Notes: a model not told the origin generated them from the sequence alone. 64,000 nt of DNA from an uncultured Clostridia bacterium (GCA_947627455.1 CANQWC010000011.1:1-64000), one strand, 5' to 3'. Shown: positions 43,375 through 54,450, counted from the first letter of the stretch. A program made the numbers and translations.

Positions 43375-45055
43375 TTTCCGCACCTCCCAAATCGACCTCG
43401 GTTATTATGTCGTCCATCGAGCCCCCGGGCGGAAGCATCGGAAGAACGAATTCGTCCTTGTCGATAACGCAGTCGACCACAAACGGCGCCTCCGACTTAA
43501 ACGCCCGCTCAAGAGCCTCATGAAGCCCCTCAAGGGTATCAACCCTCTCGCCGTCAGCGCCGAAGGCTTTCGCGAGGGCTACAAAATCCGTCTTTCTGTC
43601 CAAAACGGTGTTTGAATAGTGCTTGTCAAAGAAGAGCGTCTGCCACTGGCGAACCATTCCGAGAACGCCGTTGTTCATAAGAAGAATCACGAGCGGTATC
43701 TTATAAGTCACCGCGGTCGCGAGCTCATTCAGGCACATTCCGAAGCCGCCGTCGCCAGTCACGAGGACGGCGCGTTCGTTTGTCGCGGTCGCGGCGCCGA
43801 TCGCCGCCCCCATTCCGAAGCCCATTGTCCCGAGCCCTCCCGATGAGAGGAATCTTCGCTCTTTCGAGAACACAAGCGACTGCGCGGCCCACATCTGGTG
43901 CTGGCCGACGTCTGTTGCGACGGGCGTGTTCTCGCCGAGGTGCGTGTTGAGTTCGAGAATCGCGGCCCTCGGCGTAAGGCCCTCGCGGTTGTCGAGGTGT
44001 CTGCGCTCCTCAAACTTAAGCCCCTCGATGGTCTTTCGCCACTCGGGCAGCTTTTTCTGCGCGAGCATTTTAATAAGCTTTTGCAGCGTGAGTTTAAGGT
44101 CGCCCCTCATCGCGTGGGCGGCGCTTACGGTTTTGTCGAGCTCTGCGCCGTCGACGTCTATGTGAATAATTTTGGCGTTAGTCGCGAATTTTGCGCGGTT
44201 TCCCGTGACCCTGTCGTTGAACCTGACCCCGAGGGCGATGATGCAGTCTGCGCGGTGCATCGCCATCGAGCAGGCATAGTGCCCGTGCATGCCCTGCATA
44301 CCCAAAAATCTCGGGTGATTGGTCGGTATCGCCGAAATTCCCATAAGCGAGCAGCCTATCGGCGCGTCAAGAAGCTCGGCAAGCTCGTAAAGCTCGTCCT
44401 GAGCGCCCGAAGTGACCATTCCCCCGCCGAAGTATATAAACGGCCTCTGAGAAAGGTTTATCGCCTCGGCCGCCGCTTGAATCCTTATCTCCTTTGCGGG
44501 CATCGGCGGCTCGGCCGAGACAGGCTTCTGCTCGGTGAATTCGCATTCCGCGTTCTGAATATCCTTCGGAACATCGATAAGAACAGGCCCGGGGCGGCCC
44601 GAGACCGCAAGCCTGAAAGCCTCGCGAATCGTGTCGGCAAGCTCCTCGACCCGACCGACGACATAGTTGTGCTTTGTTATCGGCAGGGTTATACCCGTGA
44701 TGTCTATTTCCTGAAAGCTGTCGGTGCCGAGCTGGGTCGTCGGCACGTTTCCCGTGATAGCCACCATCGGCACGGAATCAAGATATGCCGTCGCGATGCC
44801 TGTCACAAGGTTTGTCGCGCCCGGACCCGAGGTCGCCATCACAACGCCCGCCTTGCCCGTCGCTCTGGCATAGCCGTCGGCGGCATGGGCGGCGCCCTGC
44901 TCGTGTGCGGTCAGAATATGAGTAATTTCGTCGCGATATTTATACAGAGAGTCATAAACATTGATAATTTGACCCCCGGGATAGCCGAAAACGGTTTTCA
45001 CGCCCTGTTCAATGAGTGTCCTGACAATGATATCGGCGCCAGATAATTTCATCAA
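43367..45055 (-). CDS. ilvB: Acetolactate synthase large subunit
   Basis: A 562-residue thiamine-diphosphate enzyme that forms acetolactate or acetohydroxybutyrate. The catalytic Glu is in LTAHEQGAAHAADGYARATG, the FAD-binding middle has GVRFNDRVTGN, and the ThDP motif is VLVTGDGGFGMCLNELA through MNNGVLGMVRQWQ. The two N-terminal methionines make the start ambiguous by one codon. It overlaps ilvN and follows leuB by 15 bp. Confidence 0.96.
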
Positions 45056-45070
45056 AACTTCTCCCCTAAA

Positions 45071-46150
45071 TCAGTTTTTAATTGCCCTGCAAATGAGGCC
45101 GCCCATCTCCGAGCACTTTGCGGGCTTAAGGCCCTCTTCGGCGCTCATGATGTCTGCGGTCCTGTACCCCTCCGAGAGCACCTTTCCGACGGCGTTTTCG
45201 ATCTCGTCGGCCTCTTTCGGCATGTCGAAGCTGTATCTGAGCATCATCGCCGCCGAGAGAATCGTTCCTATCGGGTTTGCGATGTCTTTTCCCGCGATAT
45301 CTGGCGCCGAGCCGTGAATCGGTTCATAAAGCCCGTTTGAGGTTGCGCCGAGCGACGACGACGGTATCATTCCTATCGAGCCCGTTATCATCGAGGCCTC
45401 GTCCGAGAGGATATCGCCGAACATGTTTTCGGTGACGATAACGTCGAACTGCGCGGGGTTCTTGACAATCTGCATCGCGCAGTTGTCGACGAGCATATCC
45501 GAAAGCTCAACATCGGGGTATTCCTCGGCAAGGCGGTGCATAACGGCTTTCCAGAGGCGCGAGGTGTCGAGCACGTTCGATTTTTCCACCGAGCAGAGCT
45601 TTTTGCGGCGCTTTCTTGCGGTCTCAAAGCCTATTCTTCCGATTCTCTCGATCTCGCTCTCCGAATACTTCATAACGTCTTCCGAGATCTTCTCGCCCTG
45701 CTCATAGGTCTTGTGTTCGCCGAAGTAAATTCCGCCGATGAGCTCGCGGACGATAATAAAGTCTATGCCCTTTTCAACGATTTCGGGCTTAAGCGGCGAA
45801 GCCTTCGCCAGCTGAGGCCAGATCTTTGCGGGGCGGTTGTTCGAGTAAACGCCCATTCCCGCGCGAATCCTCAGCAGGCCCTTTTCGGGGCGCATGTTGC
45901 CCGCGACAGAATCCCACTTCGGCCCGCCGACCGCGCCCAAAAGAACGCTGTCCGCCGCGAGGCACTTGTCGAGCTCATGTCGGGGCAGGGGATCGCCGTA
46001 TTTATCGATGGCGCACCCGCCCATGTCCGCGTCGACATAGGTGAAGTTGTGGCCGTGTTTTTCGGCGATGACGTCAAGCACCTTTATTGCCTCATTTACA
46101 ATCTCGGGCCCGATTCCGTCGCCGCGAATAACTGCTATCGTTTTGTTCAT
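45071..46150 (-). CDS. leuB: 3-isopropylmalate dehydrogenase
   Basis: A 359-residue oxidative decarboxylase of leucine synthesis. It has the N-terminal IAVIRGDGIGPEIVNEAIKV, the substrate loop LLRIRAGMGVYSNNRPAKI, IVRELIGGIYFGEHKT, the metal-binding aspartate region VTENMFGDILSDEASMITGS and the NAD-binding HGSAPDIAGKDIANPIGTIL. These are all typical of LeuB and not isocitrate dehydrogenase. Confidence 0.96.
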   Translation of the reverse strand: MNKTIAVIRGDGIGPEIVNEAIKVLDVIAEKHGHNFTYVDADMGGCAIDKYGDPLPRHELDKCLAADSVLLGAVGGPKWDSVAGNMRPEKGLLRIRAGMGVYSNNRPAKIWPQLAKASPLKPEIVEKGIDFIIVRELIGGIYFGEHKTYEQGEKISEDVMKYSESEIERIGRIGFETARKRRKKLCSVEKSNVLDTSRLWKAVMHRLAEEYPDVELSDMLVDNCAMQIVKNPAQFDVIVTENMFGDILSDEASMITGSIGMIPSSSLGATSNGLYEPIHGSAPDIAGKDIANPIGTILSAAMMLRYSFDMPKEADEIENAVGKVLSEGYRTADIMSAEEGLKPAKCSEMGGLICRAIKN

Positions 46151-46234
46151 AACGTGTCTCCATTCTGAGGTTATTTTAGAGCGGTTTTATCGGGGAGACC
46201 CCCGGCGAGGGTCTCCTCCCGCGCGAAAACCTTT

Positions 46235-46717
46235 TTATTTCTTGAGCGATTTCAGCAGCCCGCCCGCTCTGATGATGTTCTGAATAAATTCGGGGAAGGG
46301 CCTTGCCTGATAAGTCGTGTTCGAGGTCAGGTCGGTGATGACCCCCGTGTCGAAGTCGACCTCGACCTCGTCGCCCGCGGAAATTCCGTCGGCGGCCTCG
46401 GGGCATTCAAGAATCGGCAGGCCGATATTTATGGCGTTGCGGTAGAAAATCCTCGCAAAGCTCTTCGCGATAACGCAGCCCGTGCCGCAGGTCTTGATGA
46501 CGAGCGGTGCGTGCTCTCTCGACGACCCGCAGCCGAAATTCCAGCCCGCGACCATGATATCGCCCTTATTGACCTTTTTGACGAATTCGGTGTCGATGTC
46601 CTCCATGCAGTGCTTTGAAAGCTCCTGCGCGTCAGAGGTGTTGAGGTATCTCGCGGGGATAATAACGTCGGTGTCAACGTTGTCGGGATATTTAAAAACT
46701 TTTCCTTTGGTATTCAT
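46235..46717 (-). CDS. leuD: 3-isopropylmalate dehydratase small subunit
   Basis: A 160-residue swivel-domain subunit with [15 protein letters not shown] and the substrate-binding [18 protein letters not shown]. The length is that of the short LeuD type that pairs with the 420-residue LeuC type. The start at 46717 has AAGGAGG at 7-nt spacing; an ATG two codons earlier overlaps the leuC stop (ATGA) but is only 1 nt from that site. Confidence 0.95.
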   Translation of the reverse strand: MNTKGKVFKYPDNVDTDVIIPARYLNTSDAQELSKHCMEDIDTEFVKKVNKGDIMVAGWNFGCGSSREHAPLVIKTCGTGCVIAKSFARIFYRNAINIGLPILECPEAADGISAGDEVEVDFDTGVITDLTSNTTYQARPFPEFIQNIIRAGGLLKSLKK

Positions 46718-46719
46718 CT

Positions 46720-47979
46720 TCATGCCTCCTTAGGTGCGGTTATAAAGCCTGTCAGCGCGCTCGATGCCGCTGTCTGCGGGCTTGCGAGGTATACCTCGCT
46801 CTTGACGTGTCCCATTCTTCCGACGAAGTTTCGGTTCGTCGTCGCAACGCACCGCTCGCCCTCGGCAAGAATACCCATATATCCGCCGAGGCAGGGCCCG
46901 CAGGTCGGTGTTGAGACCACCGCGCCCGCGTCGATGAAAGCGGTGACATATCCGCGCTCGACGCATTCGCGATAAACCGCCATCGTCGCGGGGATTATAA
47001 TGCACCTTACCCCGTCGGCTACCTTTTTGCCGCTGAGGATCTTATAGGCGGCTTCCATGTCTTCCATTCTGCCGTTGGTGCAGCTTCCGATTACCACCTG
47101 ATCGATTTTTATGTCCGAAAGCTCGCTTGCGGGCTTTGTATTCTCGGGCAGGTGAGGGCAGGCCACTGTCGGCACTATATCCGAAAGATTTATCTTGATG
47201 ACCTTTTCATATACCGCGTCGCTGTCCGCCGAATATTCAACGGGTTCGCGCTCGGTTCTGCCTTTGAGATATGCCCTTGTAACGCCGTCGACGGGGAAAA
47301 TTCCGTTCTTCGCGCCCGCCTCGATAGCCATGTTGCAGATGCAGAGCCTGTCGTCCATCGAGAGCGAGCTCACGCCCTCGCCCGAAAACTCCATGCTCTT
47401 ATAAAGCGCTCCGTCGACGCCTATCATGCCGATTATTGTGAGAATAACGTCCTTGCCTGAGCAGTTTTTCGGCAGGCTTCCCGAAAGCTCGAATTTAAGC
47501 GCCGACGGCACTTTGAACCAAGCCGTTCCCGTCGCCATTCCCGCGGCCATGTCGGTCGAGCCCACGCCCGTTGAGAAAGCCCCGAGGGCGCCGTAGGTGC
47601 AGGTGTGGCTGTCCGCGCCGATAATGCAGTCGCCTGCGGTGACAACTCCCTGTTCGGGCAGAAGAGCGTGTTCAATGCCCATCTTCCCGACGTCATAGAA
47701 GTGGCTCACGCAGTGTTCGCAGGCAAATTCGCGGCACTGCTTCGACTGCTCCGCAGCCTTGATATCCTTATTCGGCACAAAGTGGTCGAGGACTATCGCA
47801 ATCCTGTTCTTATCAAAAACGCTGTCGAAGCCCGCCTTTTTGAACTCGTTGACCGCGACGGGCGTGGTGATGTCGTTGCCCAGAACGATGTCGAGCTTTG
47901 CCGAGATAAGCTGTCCCGCCTCGACCTTTTCAAGCCCCGCGTGCGCCGCGAGAATTTTTTGTGTCATTGTCATTCCCAT
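46720..47979 (-). CDS. leuC: 3-isopropylmalate dehydratase large subunit
   Basis: A 419-residue aconitase-family subunit with its 4Fe-4S cysteines in [20 protein letters not shown] and [36 protein letters not shown] and the [20 protein letters not shown] block are also present. The length indicates the second LeuC type (HacA-like). It follows leuA by 2 bp and touches leuD. Confidence 0.95.
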   Translation of the reverse strand: MGMTMTQKILAAHAGLEKVEAGQLISAKLDIVLGNDITTPVAVNEFKKAGFDSVFDKNRIAIVLDHFVPNKDIKAAEQSKQCREFACEHCVSHFYDVGKMGIEHALLPEQGVVTAGDCIIGADSHTCTYGALGAFSTGVGSTDMAAGMATGTAWFKVPSALKFELSGSLPKNCSGKDVILTIIGMIGVDGALYKSMEFSGEGVSSLSMDDRLCICNMAIEAGAKNGIFPVDGVTRAYLKGRTEREPVEYSADSDAVYEKVIKINLSDIVPTVACPHLPENTKPASELSDIKIDQVVIGSCTNGRMEDMEAAYKILSGKKVADGVRCIIIPATMAVYRECVERGYVTAFIDAGAVVSTPTCGPCLGGYMGILAEGERCVATTNRNFVGRMGHVKSEVYLASPQTAASSALTGFITAPKEA

Positions 47980-47981
47980 GT

Positions 47982-49655
47982 TTAAGCCCTCGCTTTCTTT
48001 GAATTGTTATAAGCACTGATGAGTGCATAGGCGCTCGATTTGAGTATATCGGTGTGGTGCCCCGCTCCCCAGTACATATTTCCGTCGGCGGCCTTGATGC
48101 CGATATAGGCTATCGCCTCGGATTTTGAGGTCTGGTTCTGAAGGCTATGCTCGGTGTAAATCCGGAGGGTATATTCGTCCCCCGTGAGGTCTTTAAGGGC
48201 GGTCGAAACCGCGTCGATCGAGCCGTTGCCGACAGCCCTGAGGGTCTTAAGCTCGCCGTTCACCTCAAATGTTATCTCCACCTCGACGTCGTTTTCGTGC
48301 TGAGTGAAGTTCATGTTCTTCTCACAAACGGGCGTGATGACGTGGAAGTAAGTGTTCCTGAAAATCTCATAGATTTCAGCGGGCTTAAGCTCGCGGTGTT
48401 CGCGGTCCGAAATGCCCTTGCAGAGGTAGCTGAAGTGTTCTCTCATCTTCGCGGGGAGGGTATAGCCGTAGGTGTGTTCAAGAAGATAGCCGATTCCGCC
48501 CTTGCCGCTCTGCGAATTAACGCGAATGACGTCGGCGTCATATGTTCTGTTGATGTCGGTCGGGTCGATGGGTATATAGGGCGTGGTCCACTGTTCAAGG
48601 TGTTTTTCCTCCCGCCATTTCATTCCTTTTGCGATGGCGTCCTGATGGCTTCCCGAGAACGCCGCGAACACCAGCGCTCCCGCATAGGGCGAGCGCTCAT
48701 AAATCTTCATGCCCGTGCATTTTTCATAAACCTCCGAGATAGCGGGCATGTCTGAGAAGTCAAGCTTCGGGTCCACCCCGTGCGAGTACATATTCATCGC
48801 GAGGGTGATAATGTCGACGTTGCCCGTTCTTTCTCCGTTCCCGAAGAGCGTGCCCTCGACCCTGTCCGCTCCCGCCAAAAGCGCGAGCTCGGTGTCGGCG
48901 ACGCCCGTTCCGCGGTCGTTGTGCGGGTGAAGCGAGAGGGTGACATATTCGCGGTATTTGAGGTGCTTGTTCATATATTCGATTTGCGAGGCATAGATAT
49001 GCGGCATGCTCATCTCTACCGTCACGGGGAGATTGATGATGACGTTGTTATTCGGCCCGGGTTCAAGAATATCCAGAACAGCGTTGCAGACCTCGAGGGA
49101 ATATTCGGGCTCAGCCCCCGTGAAGCTCTCGGGCGAGTATTCAAATCTGAAGTTGCCGTCATATTCCGAAGCAAGCTGTTTCACGAGATTTGCTCCGTCG
49201 GTGGCGATCTTCTTGATCTCATCTTTCGACTTTCTGAAAACCTGTTCGCGCTGGGCGACGCTCACCGAATTATAGAAGTGAATTATCGCCGAGGGCGCGC
49301 CCTTGACCGCCTCGAAGGTTTTTCTGATGATGTGCTCACGGCACTGGGTCAGAACCTGAACGGTTACGTCCTTGGGTATCATGTTCTGCTCAATAAGCGC
49401 GCGCAGAAAATCATACTCGGTGTCCGAGGCCGCGGGGAAGCCGACCTCGATCTCCTTGAAGCCTATTTTCACGAGCATCTTGTAGAATTCGAGCTTTTGT
49501 TCAAAGCTCATCGGTATAACGAGCGACTGGTTGCCGTCGCGAAGATCGACCGAACACCAAAGAGGGGCTTTCTCGATGTGGTCTTTTTTGACCCAGTCAT
49601 AGGTCATTTCGGGGGGCAGGTAATACCCCGTTGAGTACTTCTTGAAGTTCATCAT
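47982..49655 (-). CDS. leuA: 2-isopropylmalate synthase (LeuA type 2)
   Basis: A 557-residue enzyme that commits 2-oxoisovalerate to leucine. It has [20 protein letters not shown] near the start, metal-binding [20 protein letters not shown] and [20 protein letters not shown], and a C-terminal regulatory domain (about 430-550) typical of leucine feedback control. The sequence class is the fungal/actinobacterial-like LeuA type 2. The start at 49655 follows AGGAGAAATTGCAAA; a 43-codon upstream extension runs into the T-box terminator and is rejected. First gene of the operon. Confidence 0.95.
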   Translation of the reverse strand: MMNFKKYSTGYYLPPEMTYDWVKKDHIEKAPLWCSVDLRDGNQSLVIPMSFEQKLEFYKMLVKIGFKEIEVGFPAASDTEYDFLRALIEQNMIPKDVTVQVLTQCREHIIRKTFEAVKGAPSAIIHFYNSVSVAQREQVFRKSKDEIKKIATDGANLVKQLASEYDGNFRFEYSPESFTGAEPEYSLEVCNAVLDILEPGPNNNVIINLPVTVEMSMPHIYASQIEYMNKHLKYREYVTLSLHPHNDRGTGVADTELALLAGADRVEGTLFGNGERTGNVDIITLAMNMYSHGVDPKLDFSDMPAISEVYEKCTGMKIYERSPYAGALVFAAFSGSHQDAIAKGMKWREEKHLEQWTTPYIPIDPTDINRTYDADVIRVNSQSGKGGIGYLLEHTYGYTLPAKMREHFSYLCKGISDREHRELKPAEIYEIFRNTYFHVITPVCEKNMNFTQHENDVEVEITFEVNGELKTLRAVGNGSIDAVSTALKDLTGDEYTLRIYTEHSLQNQTSKSEAIAYIGIKAADGNMYWGAGHHTDILKSSAYALISAYNNSKKARA

Positions 49656-49720
49656 TTTGCAATTTCTCCTGTCGATAGTGATTTTTCGGACTCGGATTCC
49701 CCGAAAACCCGAGCGGATAT

Positions 49721-49755
49721 AACAAACCCGCCTCAAAGGTTTTCTTTGAGACGGG
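49721..49755 (-). terminator. Regulated terminator of the T-box leader
   Basis: A 13-bp stem followed by TTTGTT in the leader direction, about 65 nt before leuA. It competes with the antiterminator containing the T-box core. Confidence 0.82.
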
Positions 49756-50006
49756 TGCATAAAATCTCGCACTCGCGGTACCACTCAAATTGCGGGCAAA
49801 AAGCCCACCGCTCTTCGGAATCCAACAATTCCTATGTTTTAACGCAACAGCTGCGGGAGGCGTCTACTTGCTTAAAAGCTTTGGGGGCCTCCGGCTCGGA
49901 AGCGAGGGGTCTTTCGGATTCATCTGCCGACTTTCACCGACCGTCGGCTCTCTTTATATCGATGAGGTTCCGTAAACCTTCTTCGTCATCGCCTTTGAAA
50001 TTTGGC
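49721..50006 (-). promoter_or_regulatory. T-box riboswitch leader, probably leucine-specific
   Basis: A tRNA-sensing leader ahead of leuA. The T-box core TGGTACCGCG (minus strand, 49774-49783) is clear. Stem I has GATGACGAAGAAGG and AGAGAGCCG...CGGTGAAAG...GGC features. A terminator hairpin follows (ACCCGTCTCAAAG/CTTTGAGGCGGGT then TTTGTT, 49721-49755). By aligning the 3' side of stem I, the specifier reads CUC (Leu) at 49904-49906, followed by G and then CUUC pairing with GAAG. The specifier is my inference; the T-box itself is secure. Uncharged tRNA would favour antitermination and raise the whole leu-ilv operon. Confidence 0.9.
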
Positions 50007-50012
50007 AGTTCT

Positions 50013-50042
50013 ATTATATAGTAGCGCGAGGCAATTTGTCAA
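50013..50042 (-). promoter_or_regulatory. Promoter of the leu-ilv operon
   Basis: Reading leftward, TTGACA (50037-50042), 18 bp, then TATAAT (50013-50018). Confidence 0.78.
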
Positions 50043-50168
50043 TCGCCGTTTTGCCCTAATTTTATTGATTTAAAGGCCGATATTTTCTGATTATGCACAA
50101 ATAATCGCCGCCGAGCGGGCGCGGGGGGATTATCCCCCTTTAGCTAAGCCGTCATGAAAAGTTGTATT

Positions 50169-50390
50169 CCCGCCCAAAGCCGCCCACCCATTATTACAAG
50201 GTATTCGCTCCGCTCATGCTATCTTTACCGCTCCGCACATGCGTGAGCCGCGCTCAGCAGCTTTGAAAAAAGTATCCCCAGCCCCGCTCCATATATCAAA
50301 CGCATGTGCTCCGCTCTCACCCCACCCCCACCATACATCGCTATGAAGTAAATCTTTTCTCTGTCCCCCGCCCCTCAAGGGGCGGGGGCA
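50169..50390 (+). repeat. R3 element, left part (copy d), fused to R4 fragment
   Basis: Starts with CCCGCCCAAA and GGTATTCGCTCCGCTCATGC as in R3b, but the right end is missing. It runs into an R4-like segment (CATGAACGCGG... and GATTGGCTGCAAAAACCG, about 50390-50475). No gene in 50043-50659. Confidence 0.65.
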
Positions 50391-50520
50391 TGAACGCGGT
50401 TTTTGCCCAAGAGGACGAGCCGCCAAACCGAAACGGCGGCGAAGTCCGATTGGCTGCAAAAACCGTCTTTCATTCCCTTCAAGGGGAGGGGGTCACTGCC
50501 CCCTTACATCTTGCGCAAGG

Positions 50521-50642
50521 GGAGTGTCCATTCCGCACACATTATCCTTGGCATTTAAAACCGTCGCCGTAGGCGACACCTTGAAATTCTGACATCTAAT
50601 TTCTAACTTCTATTTTCTTGATGTGGCCGTTTCGGCCACATC
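50521..50642 (-). repeat. R2 repeat, copy c
   Basis: An inverted copy of the R2 unit with both hairpins kept (GATGTGGCC/GGCCACATC and GTCGCC-TAC-GGCGAC). It ends 17 bp before the -35 box of the next promoter. Confidence 0.85.
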
Positions 50643-50659
50643 TTGCGCGAAAGCCCATC

Positions 50660-50688
50660 TTGCATTTTCCCCCGATTTGTTGTATAAT
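50660..50688 (+). promoter_or_regulatory. Promoter of AlkZ-related gene
   Basis: TTGCAT (50660-50665), 17 bp, then TATAAT (50683-50688). Confidence 0.72.
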
Positions 50689-50717
50689 CGTACCAAACAC
50701 ATTTAGGAGCGCTTGAA

Positions 50718-51398
50718 ATGGAAAAAATTCGCTGTCCGCAGGACATAATCAGGCTGACCGAAAAGTTCGGTTTTCTGCCGTTTTTCAAAAATTCGGTGCG
50801 CGGCCTCTCGGTCGAGGAGCACACCCCGCCCGAGCTCTGGTTCGGCAGTGAGGACGGCCCATGGGAATTCAAAGGCCCCTGCGCGCGTTCAAAATCCGTG
50901 GTCTACGGCAAATTTTTCGGCGGAAAGGCCGCGTTCATAAGCCTCGACATCTTCCCAGACTTTGCGAATTTCCGCCGCGACGGCTATGATTTCGATTCGC
51001 GCTATGACATGGGCATGGCCTCGCGTAAAGATTTGAATGTTTATGATGCCGTTTCGCGCTACGGCGATATCCTCTCGAAGAAGTTGAAGAGCGTCTGCGG
51101 CTTCACTAAATCGGGCGGCGAAAAGGGTTTCGACGGCGTAATCACGCGGCTTCAGACCGAGACCTACATCTGCATCTCCGACTTCGAGTACATGATCGAC
51201 AAGCACGGCAGGCAGTACGGCTGGGGCGTGGCGAGATACTCAACTCCCGAGGCGCTATTCGGCTATGACTTTGTAACTTCCGAGTATAAAACCGAGCCCG
51301 AGATCTCCCGCGAGAGGGTAATAAATAGGCTTTCAGGTGCGCTCCCTGATGTCTCCGAGGGCGCGATATCAAAAATAGTCGGGCAGGTGATAAGATGA
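50718..51398 (+). CDS. AlkZ-related protein, function uncertain
   Basis: A 226-residue protein resembling the AlkZ-related group in Clostridia. The shared pattern is [13 protein letters not shown], a central [40 protein letters not shown], and a C-terminal [20 protein letters not shown]. The relation to AlkZ DNA glycosylases is remote, and the QxQ-type catalytic motif of those enzymes is not seen. Some members are found next to sugar or acetyl-transfer genes, as here: the stop overlaps the acetyltransferase start (ATGA). Function unknown. Confidence 0.7.
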   Translation: MEKIRCPQDIIRLTEKFGFLPFFKNSVRGLSVEEHTPPELWFGSEDGPWEFKGPCARSKSVVYGKFFGGKAAFISLDIFPDFANFRRDGYDFDSRYDMGMASRKDLNVYDAVSRYGDILSKKLKSVCGFTKSGGEKGFDGVITRLQTETYICISDFEYMIDKHGRQYGWGVARYSTPEALFGYDFVTSEYKTEPEISRERVINRLSGALPDVSEGAISKIVGQVIR

Positions 51399-52234
51399 CG
51401 ACATGGTTGGGCCAAATATTTAAAAACTGTCTCCGAGGGCGAGTGATCGTCGTCTGGGGCGAGCCGAACAGGCTTCTCTGCCGAATCTTAAAGCCCTACG
51501 GCTACGCTTTCACCGAGAACGTCGACCCGAAGCGCCACTATGTCGTCGCGGTGACTGCCGACGACCTTGCCGACTTTCTTCTTGACCACGAGAAGCAGGG
51601 CTTCAAGAACGTAGACGACTATATTCTTGCCGATGATGTCGGTCAGCCGCTTCCTTTCGATTGGGAGCTCTACGGCACGAAGATCGGCAGGCAGACCTAT
51701 TTCGGCGACGGCGTGATAAACGCCTGTAAGAACGGTTATATCGAGTCGATAGGCAGGTACACCTCGATAAACTCCACCGCGGTTATCCACTGCGACCACC
51801 ATTCCAATATGACCTTTATTTCCGATGAGCTCTCCGACTTCTTCAACGAAGAAAACCGCGCAAAGTGTGAAAAGCTCTGCGCTCTCGACCCGAAGCACCC
51901 CTACGCGTTCGGAAAGCCGAAAGTCACCATCGGCAACGACGTCTGGATCGGCGCGCATTCATTCATAAACTGCTCAAAGGTCGTCTCGATAGGCGACGGC
52001 GCGGTCATCGGCGCGGGCGCGGTTGTGACGCGTGATGTCCCGCCCTATTCGGTCGTGGTCGGCGTCCCCGCGAACGTCATAAAATACCGCTACCCGCCCG
52101 ACATGATAAAAACCTTGCTCAACACCAAGTGGTGGGAATGGACCCCCGAGGAGATAAACAAAAATGCCGACGCCCTCATGTGGCCCGACATTTTTGCCGA
52201 GCGCTTCGGCGGAAAGCGCCGCCCGAGGAATTAA
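51395..52234 (+). CDS. CatB-like hexapeptide-repeat acetyltransferase
   Basis: A 279-residue left-handed beta-helix acyltransferase. An N-terminal part (about 1-85), possibly a nucleotide- or partner-binding module, precedes the CatB/xenobiotic acetyltransferase fold. Visible are [20 protein letters not shown] (catalytic His region), hexapeptide turns [20 protein letters not shown] and [20 protein letters not shown], then [13 protein letters not shown] and a Trp-rich end [10 protein letters not shown]. It probably acetylates a sugar or small molecule in the cytosol. It overlaps the preceding gene by 4 bp. Confidence 0.87.
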   Translation: MTTWLGQIFKNCLRGRVIVVWGEPNRLLCRILKPYGYAFTENVDPKRHYVVAVTADDLADFLLDHEKQGFKNVDDYILADDVGQPLPFDWELYGTKIGRQTYFGDGVINACKNGYIESIGRYTSINSTAVIHCDHHSNMTFISDELSDFFNEENRAKCEKLCALDPKHPYAFGKPKVTIGNDVWIGAHSFINCSKVVSIGDGAVIGAGAVVTRDVPPYSVVVGVPANVIKYRYPPDMIKTLLNTKWWEWTPEEINKNADALMWPDIFAERFGGKRRPRN

Positions 52235-52244
52235 AACTTTTAAT

Positions 52245-52368
52245 GATGTGGCCGAAGCGGCCACATCAAGAAGACAGAAATTAGAGGTCAGATGTCAGAA
52301 TTTCAAGGTGTCGCCTGCGGCGACGTTTTTAAATGCCGAGGATAATGTGTGGCGGAATGGACACTCCC
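52245..52368 (+). repeat. R2 repeat, copy b
   Basis: A full R2 unit starting 10 bp after the acetyltransferase stop, with hairpins GATGTGGCC/GGCCACATC and GTCGCC-TGC-GGCGAC. It ends 16 bp before the next -35 box. Confidence 0.87.
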
Positions 52369-52384
52369 AACTTTTAATTGGGTA

Positions 52385-52413
52385 TTGCAATTCTCTTTGT
52401 TTTGGTGTATAAT
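52385..52413 (+). promoter_or_regulatory. Promoter of HD-GYP-like gene
   Basis: TTGCAA (52385-52390), 17 bp, then TATAAT (52408-52413). Confidence 0.72.
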
Positions 52414-52446
52414 ATTCTTTTACAAGGCTTGAAAGGGGGCGCAGGA

Positions 52447-54312
52447 ATGAACGAACGGCTTGAAGAATATATCTCGAACATCTCCGCGATGTCAAAAACA
52501 TTGTCGCTGAACATCAGTCCTGAAATGACCGAGGAAGAGGTTATCGACGCAATTCACAAGAATGCGGACTACACCTACGGGCTTCACGCCCGCAACGATG
52601 AGATCTTAAAGGAATTCCTGTTTTCAAAAACGCCCGAGGGGCTCACGCCCGAAGAAGCGGCCGAGCTTGCCGAGTTTGCCGACAGGCTCAGCGGTACCGA
52701 CTATGCGATAGTTTACCACGTTTATGAGCTTCTGAGGCGATATGCCGATGTTCACGGCGATATCCCGATGATCATTCGCTCCGATTATAAAATGGCGGTC
52801 GCGCTCTATTATATCAGGCTCTTGCGAAAGGATATGGGTATCGACGTTTTGGGCGATAAGATGGCCAAGTGCTTTGATGAAGCCGCGAGCTATTTCGACC
52901 GCTATGAAGAGCTTGACGCCGCCTCCCGCGATTTTGTCGTGAGAAGCGTCGCAAACCGAAGAATATCGTCCGAATATTACGATTCAAAGGGCGAGGGGCC
53001 CGAGACATATCACGGCTATCTCACCGAGCAGCGCCTCACGAAAGAGGCGATGGACATCTTCACCGACGAGAAGATCCGCGCCATGAACCCCGAGTTCCCG
53101 TGGGATAAATTGATTTTGCAGTTCACCCACACGATGACCTCTCTTGTCGCGAATCTCCGCAAAGATACGCGCTATTCTCCCGAGGAGTTCAGGACCGTCG
53201 CCAAGGTGGTTCTTGAGGCCGCTGAGCATGTATATAACAAGGAAAAGGAAGCGAACGGCGGCGACGAGTCAAAAATCGGCAGAATAACCGCCTACCGCTA
53301 TTACTGCGCGCTCTTCCATAGCGGAAAGATCACCGCGCGCGACTTCGTCAGCATGCTCGGAAAGCTTTATGACGCCTCGGACAAAAATGACTTCACCTCC
53401 GACGGCATCTTCTCGAACATAAGGCTTCCGCTTTATATGCAGTATTACAGCACCTATTTCACCGAAGAAGACCACGAAAAGCTTGACGGCTATGTTGAAG
53501 AAACGCTCGGCAATGTCGGGGAGTACCTCTCAAAAATGCCGCGAAACAGCTATATAAATGAGCTTGCGTCAAATCTTCAGGAGCTCATTTGGTATCAGGC
53601 GTCGACCAAGAAGACCTACCGCCGTCGGATCCTTGAATATATTCTTGCCTGCCACCCGCCTACATATATTCATTCGATAATGGTCGGCTGGCTCGCAAAG
53701 AAGATATTCCTCCGAATGACCGACACCTGCCCGAAGGCTCTCATCGGTATTTTCGAGGTCGAAGATGTCGAGGATATAATCGACCGCCGCGAGGAGCTCG
53801 GCGCGGTAATACAGCTCTGCGGTCTCTATCACGACCTCGGCAAGTGCCTTATCATCGGGCCGATCGGCAACTATACCCGAAGGCTGACTGACGAGGAATT
53901 TGACGTAATCAAATATCACCCGACGCTCGGCCACGCGCTTTTAAAGAACCTCGGCCACTATGAAGACCACGCCGTCGCGGCGCTCTATCACCATCGCAGC
54001 TATGACGGCAAGGGCGGCTACCCCGCCAATGTCCCGCCCATTCCCGACAGAATGCGCAAGGCTGTCGATATCCTCACCGTGGCAGATTCTCTTGAGGCGG
54101 GAACCGACAACGTCGGCCGCTGCTATGCCGCGACAAAGACCTTTGACACCCTTGTCGGCGAGCTTAAACAGTGGAGCGGCACCCGCTATTCTCCCGATGT
54201 CGTGAGCATCTTCTCCGACGAAGAGTTCTGCAAAAGTCTCAGCGAGGAGCTTGTCAAAAAGCGCAGAAAGACATACTACGAGACCTATGTGAGCCTCAGC
54301 ATGGAAAAATAA
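52447..54312 (+). CDS. HD-GYP-like phosphohydrolase domain protein
   Basis: A 621-residue soluble protein. A long helical N-terminal region (about 1-420), of no family I recognise, precedes an HD domain with LYHDLGKCLIIGPIGNY (His-Asp near 461), the second histidine YHPTLGHALLKN, and HHRSYDGKGGYP (about 512-523), which keeps the GYP-type motif. It is likely a cyclic-dinucleotide phosphodiesterase or related phosphohydrolase, with the N-terminal part sensing an unknown signal. The start at 52447 follows AAAGGGGGCGCAGGA; the longer frame includes the promoter and is rejected. Single-gene unit ending in a terminator. Confidence 0.85.
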   Translation: MNERLEEYISNISAMSKTLSLNISPEMTEEEVIDAIHKNADYTYGLHARNDEILKEFLFSKTPEGLTPEEAAELAEFADRLSGTDYAIVYHVYELLRRYADVHGDIPMIIRSDYKMAVALYYIRLLRKDMGIDVLGDKMAKCFDEAASYFDRYEELDAASRDFVVRSVANRRISSEYYDSKGEGPETYHGYLTEQRLTKEAMDIFTDEKIRAMNPEFPWDKLILQFTHTMTSLVANLRKDTRYSPEEFRTVAKVVLEAAEHVYNKEKEANGGDESKIGRITAYRYYCALFHSGKITARDFVSMLGKLYDASDKNDFTSDGIFSNIRLPLYMQYYSTYFTEEDHEKLDGYVEETLGNVGEYLSKMPRNSYINELASNLQELIWYQASTKKTYRRRILEYILACHPPTYIHSIMVGWLAKKIFLRMTDTCPKALIGIFEVEDVEDIIDRREELGAVIQLCGLYHDLGKCLIIGPIGNYTRRLTDEEFDVIKYHPTLGHALLKNLGHYEDHAVAALYHHRSYDGKGGYPANVPPIPDRMRKAVDILTVADSLEAGTDNVGRCYAATKTFDTLVGELKQWSGTRYSPDVVSIFSDEEFCKSLSEELVKKRRKTYYETYVSLSMEK

Positions 54313-54314
54313 AA

Positions 54315-54346
54315 TCTACCCCGAGTATATCGCTCGGGGTATTTTT
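54315..54346 (+). terminator. Terminator after HD-GYP-like gene
   Basis: ACCCCGAG and CTCGGGGT arms with a TATATCG loop, followed by ATTTTT. Confidence 0.82.
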
Positions 54347-54450
54347 GACGTTTTGTAATGCTTGGGATGTATAAACCTCAGCATTATGCCGAATCCGAAG
54401 GCCCCGTCTTTGACAGATTCAACAAATATTTTTTTACACCTTGAAAATAC

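Noticed and set aside
43898..45046. Plus-strand frame opposite ilvB
   Set aside because: Antisense to a well-supported enzyme gene, with no recognisable product.
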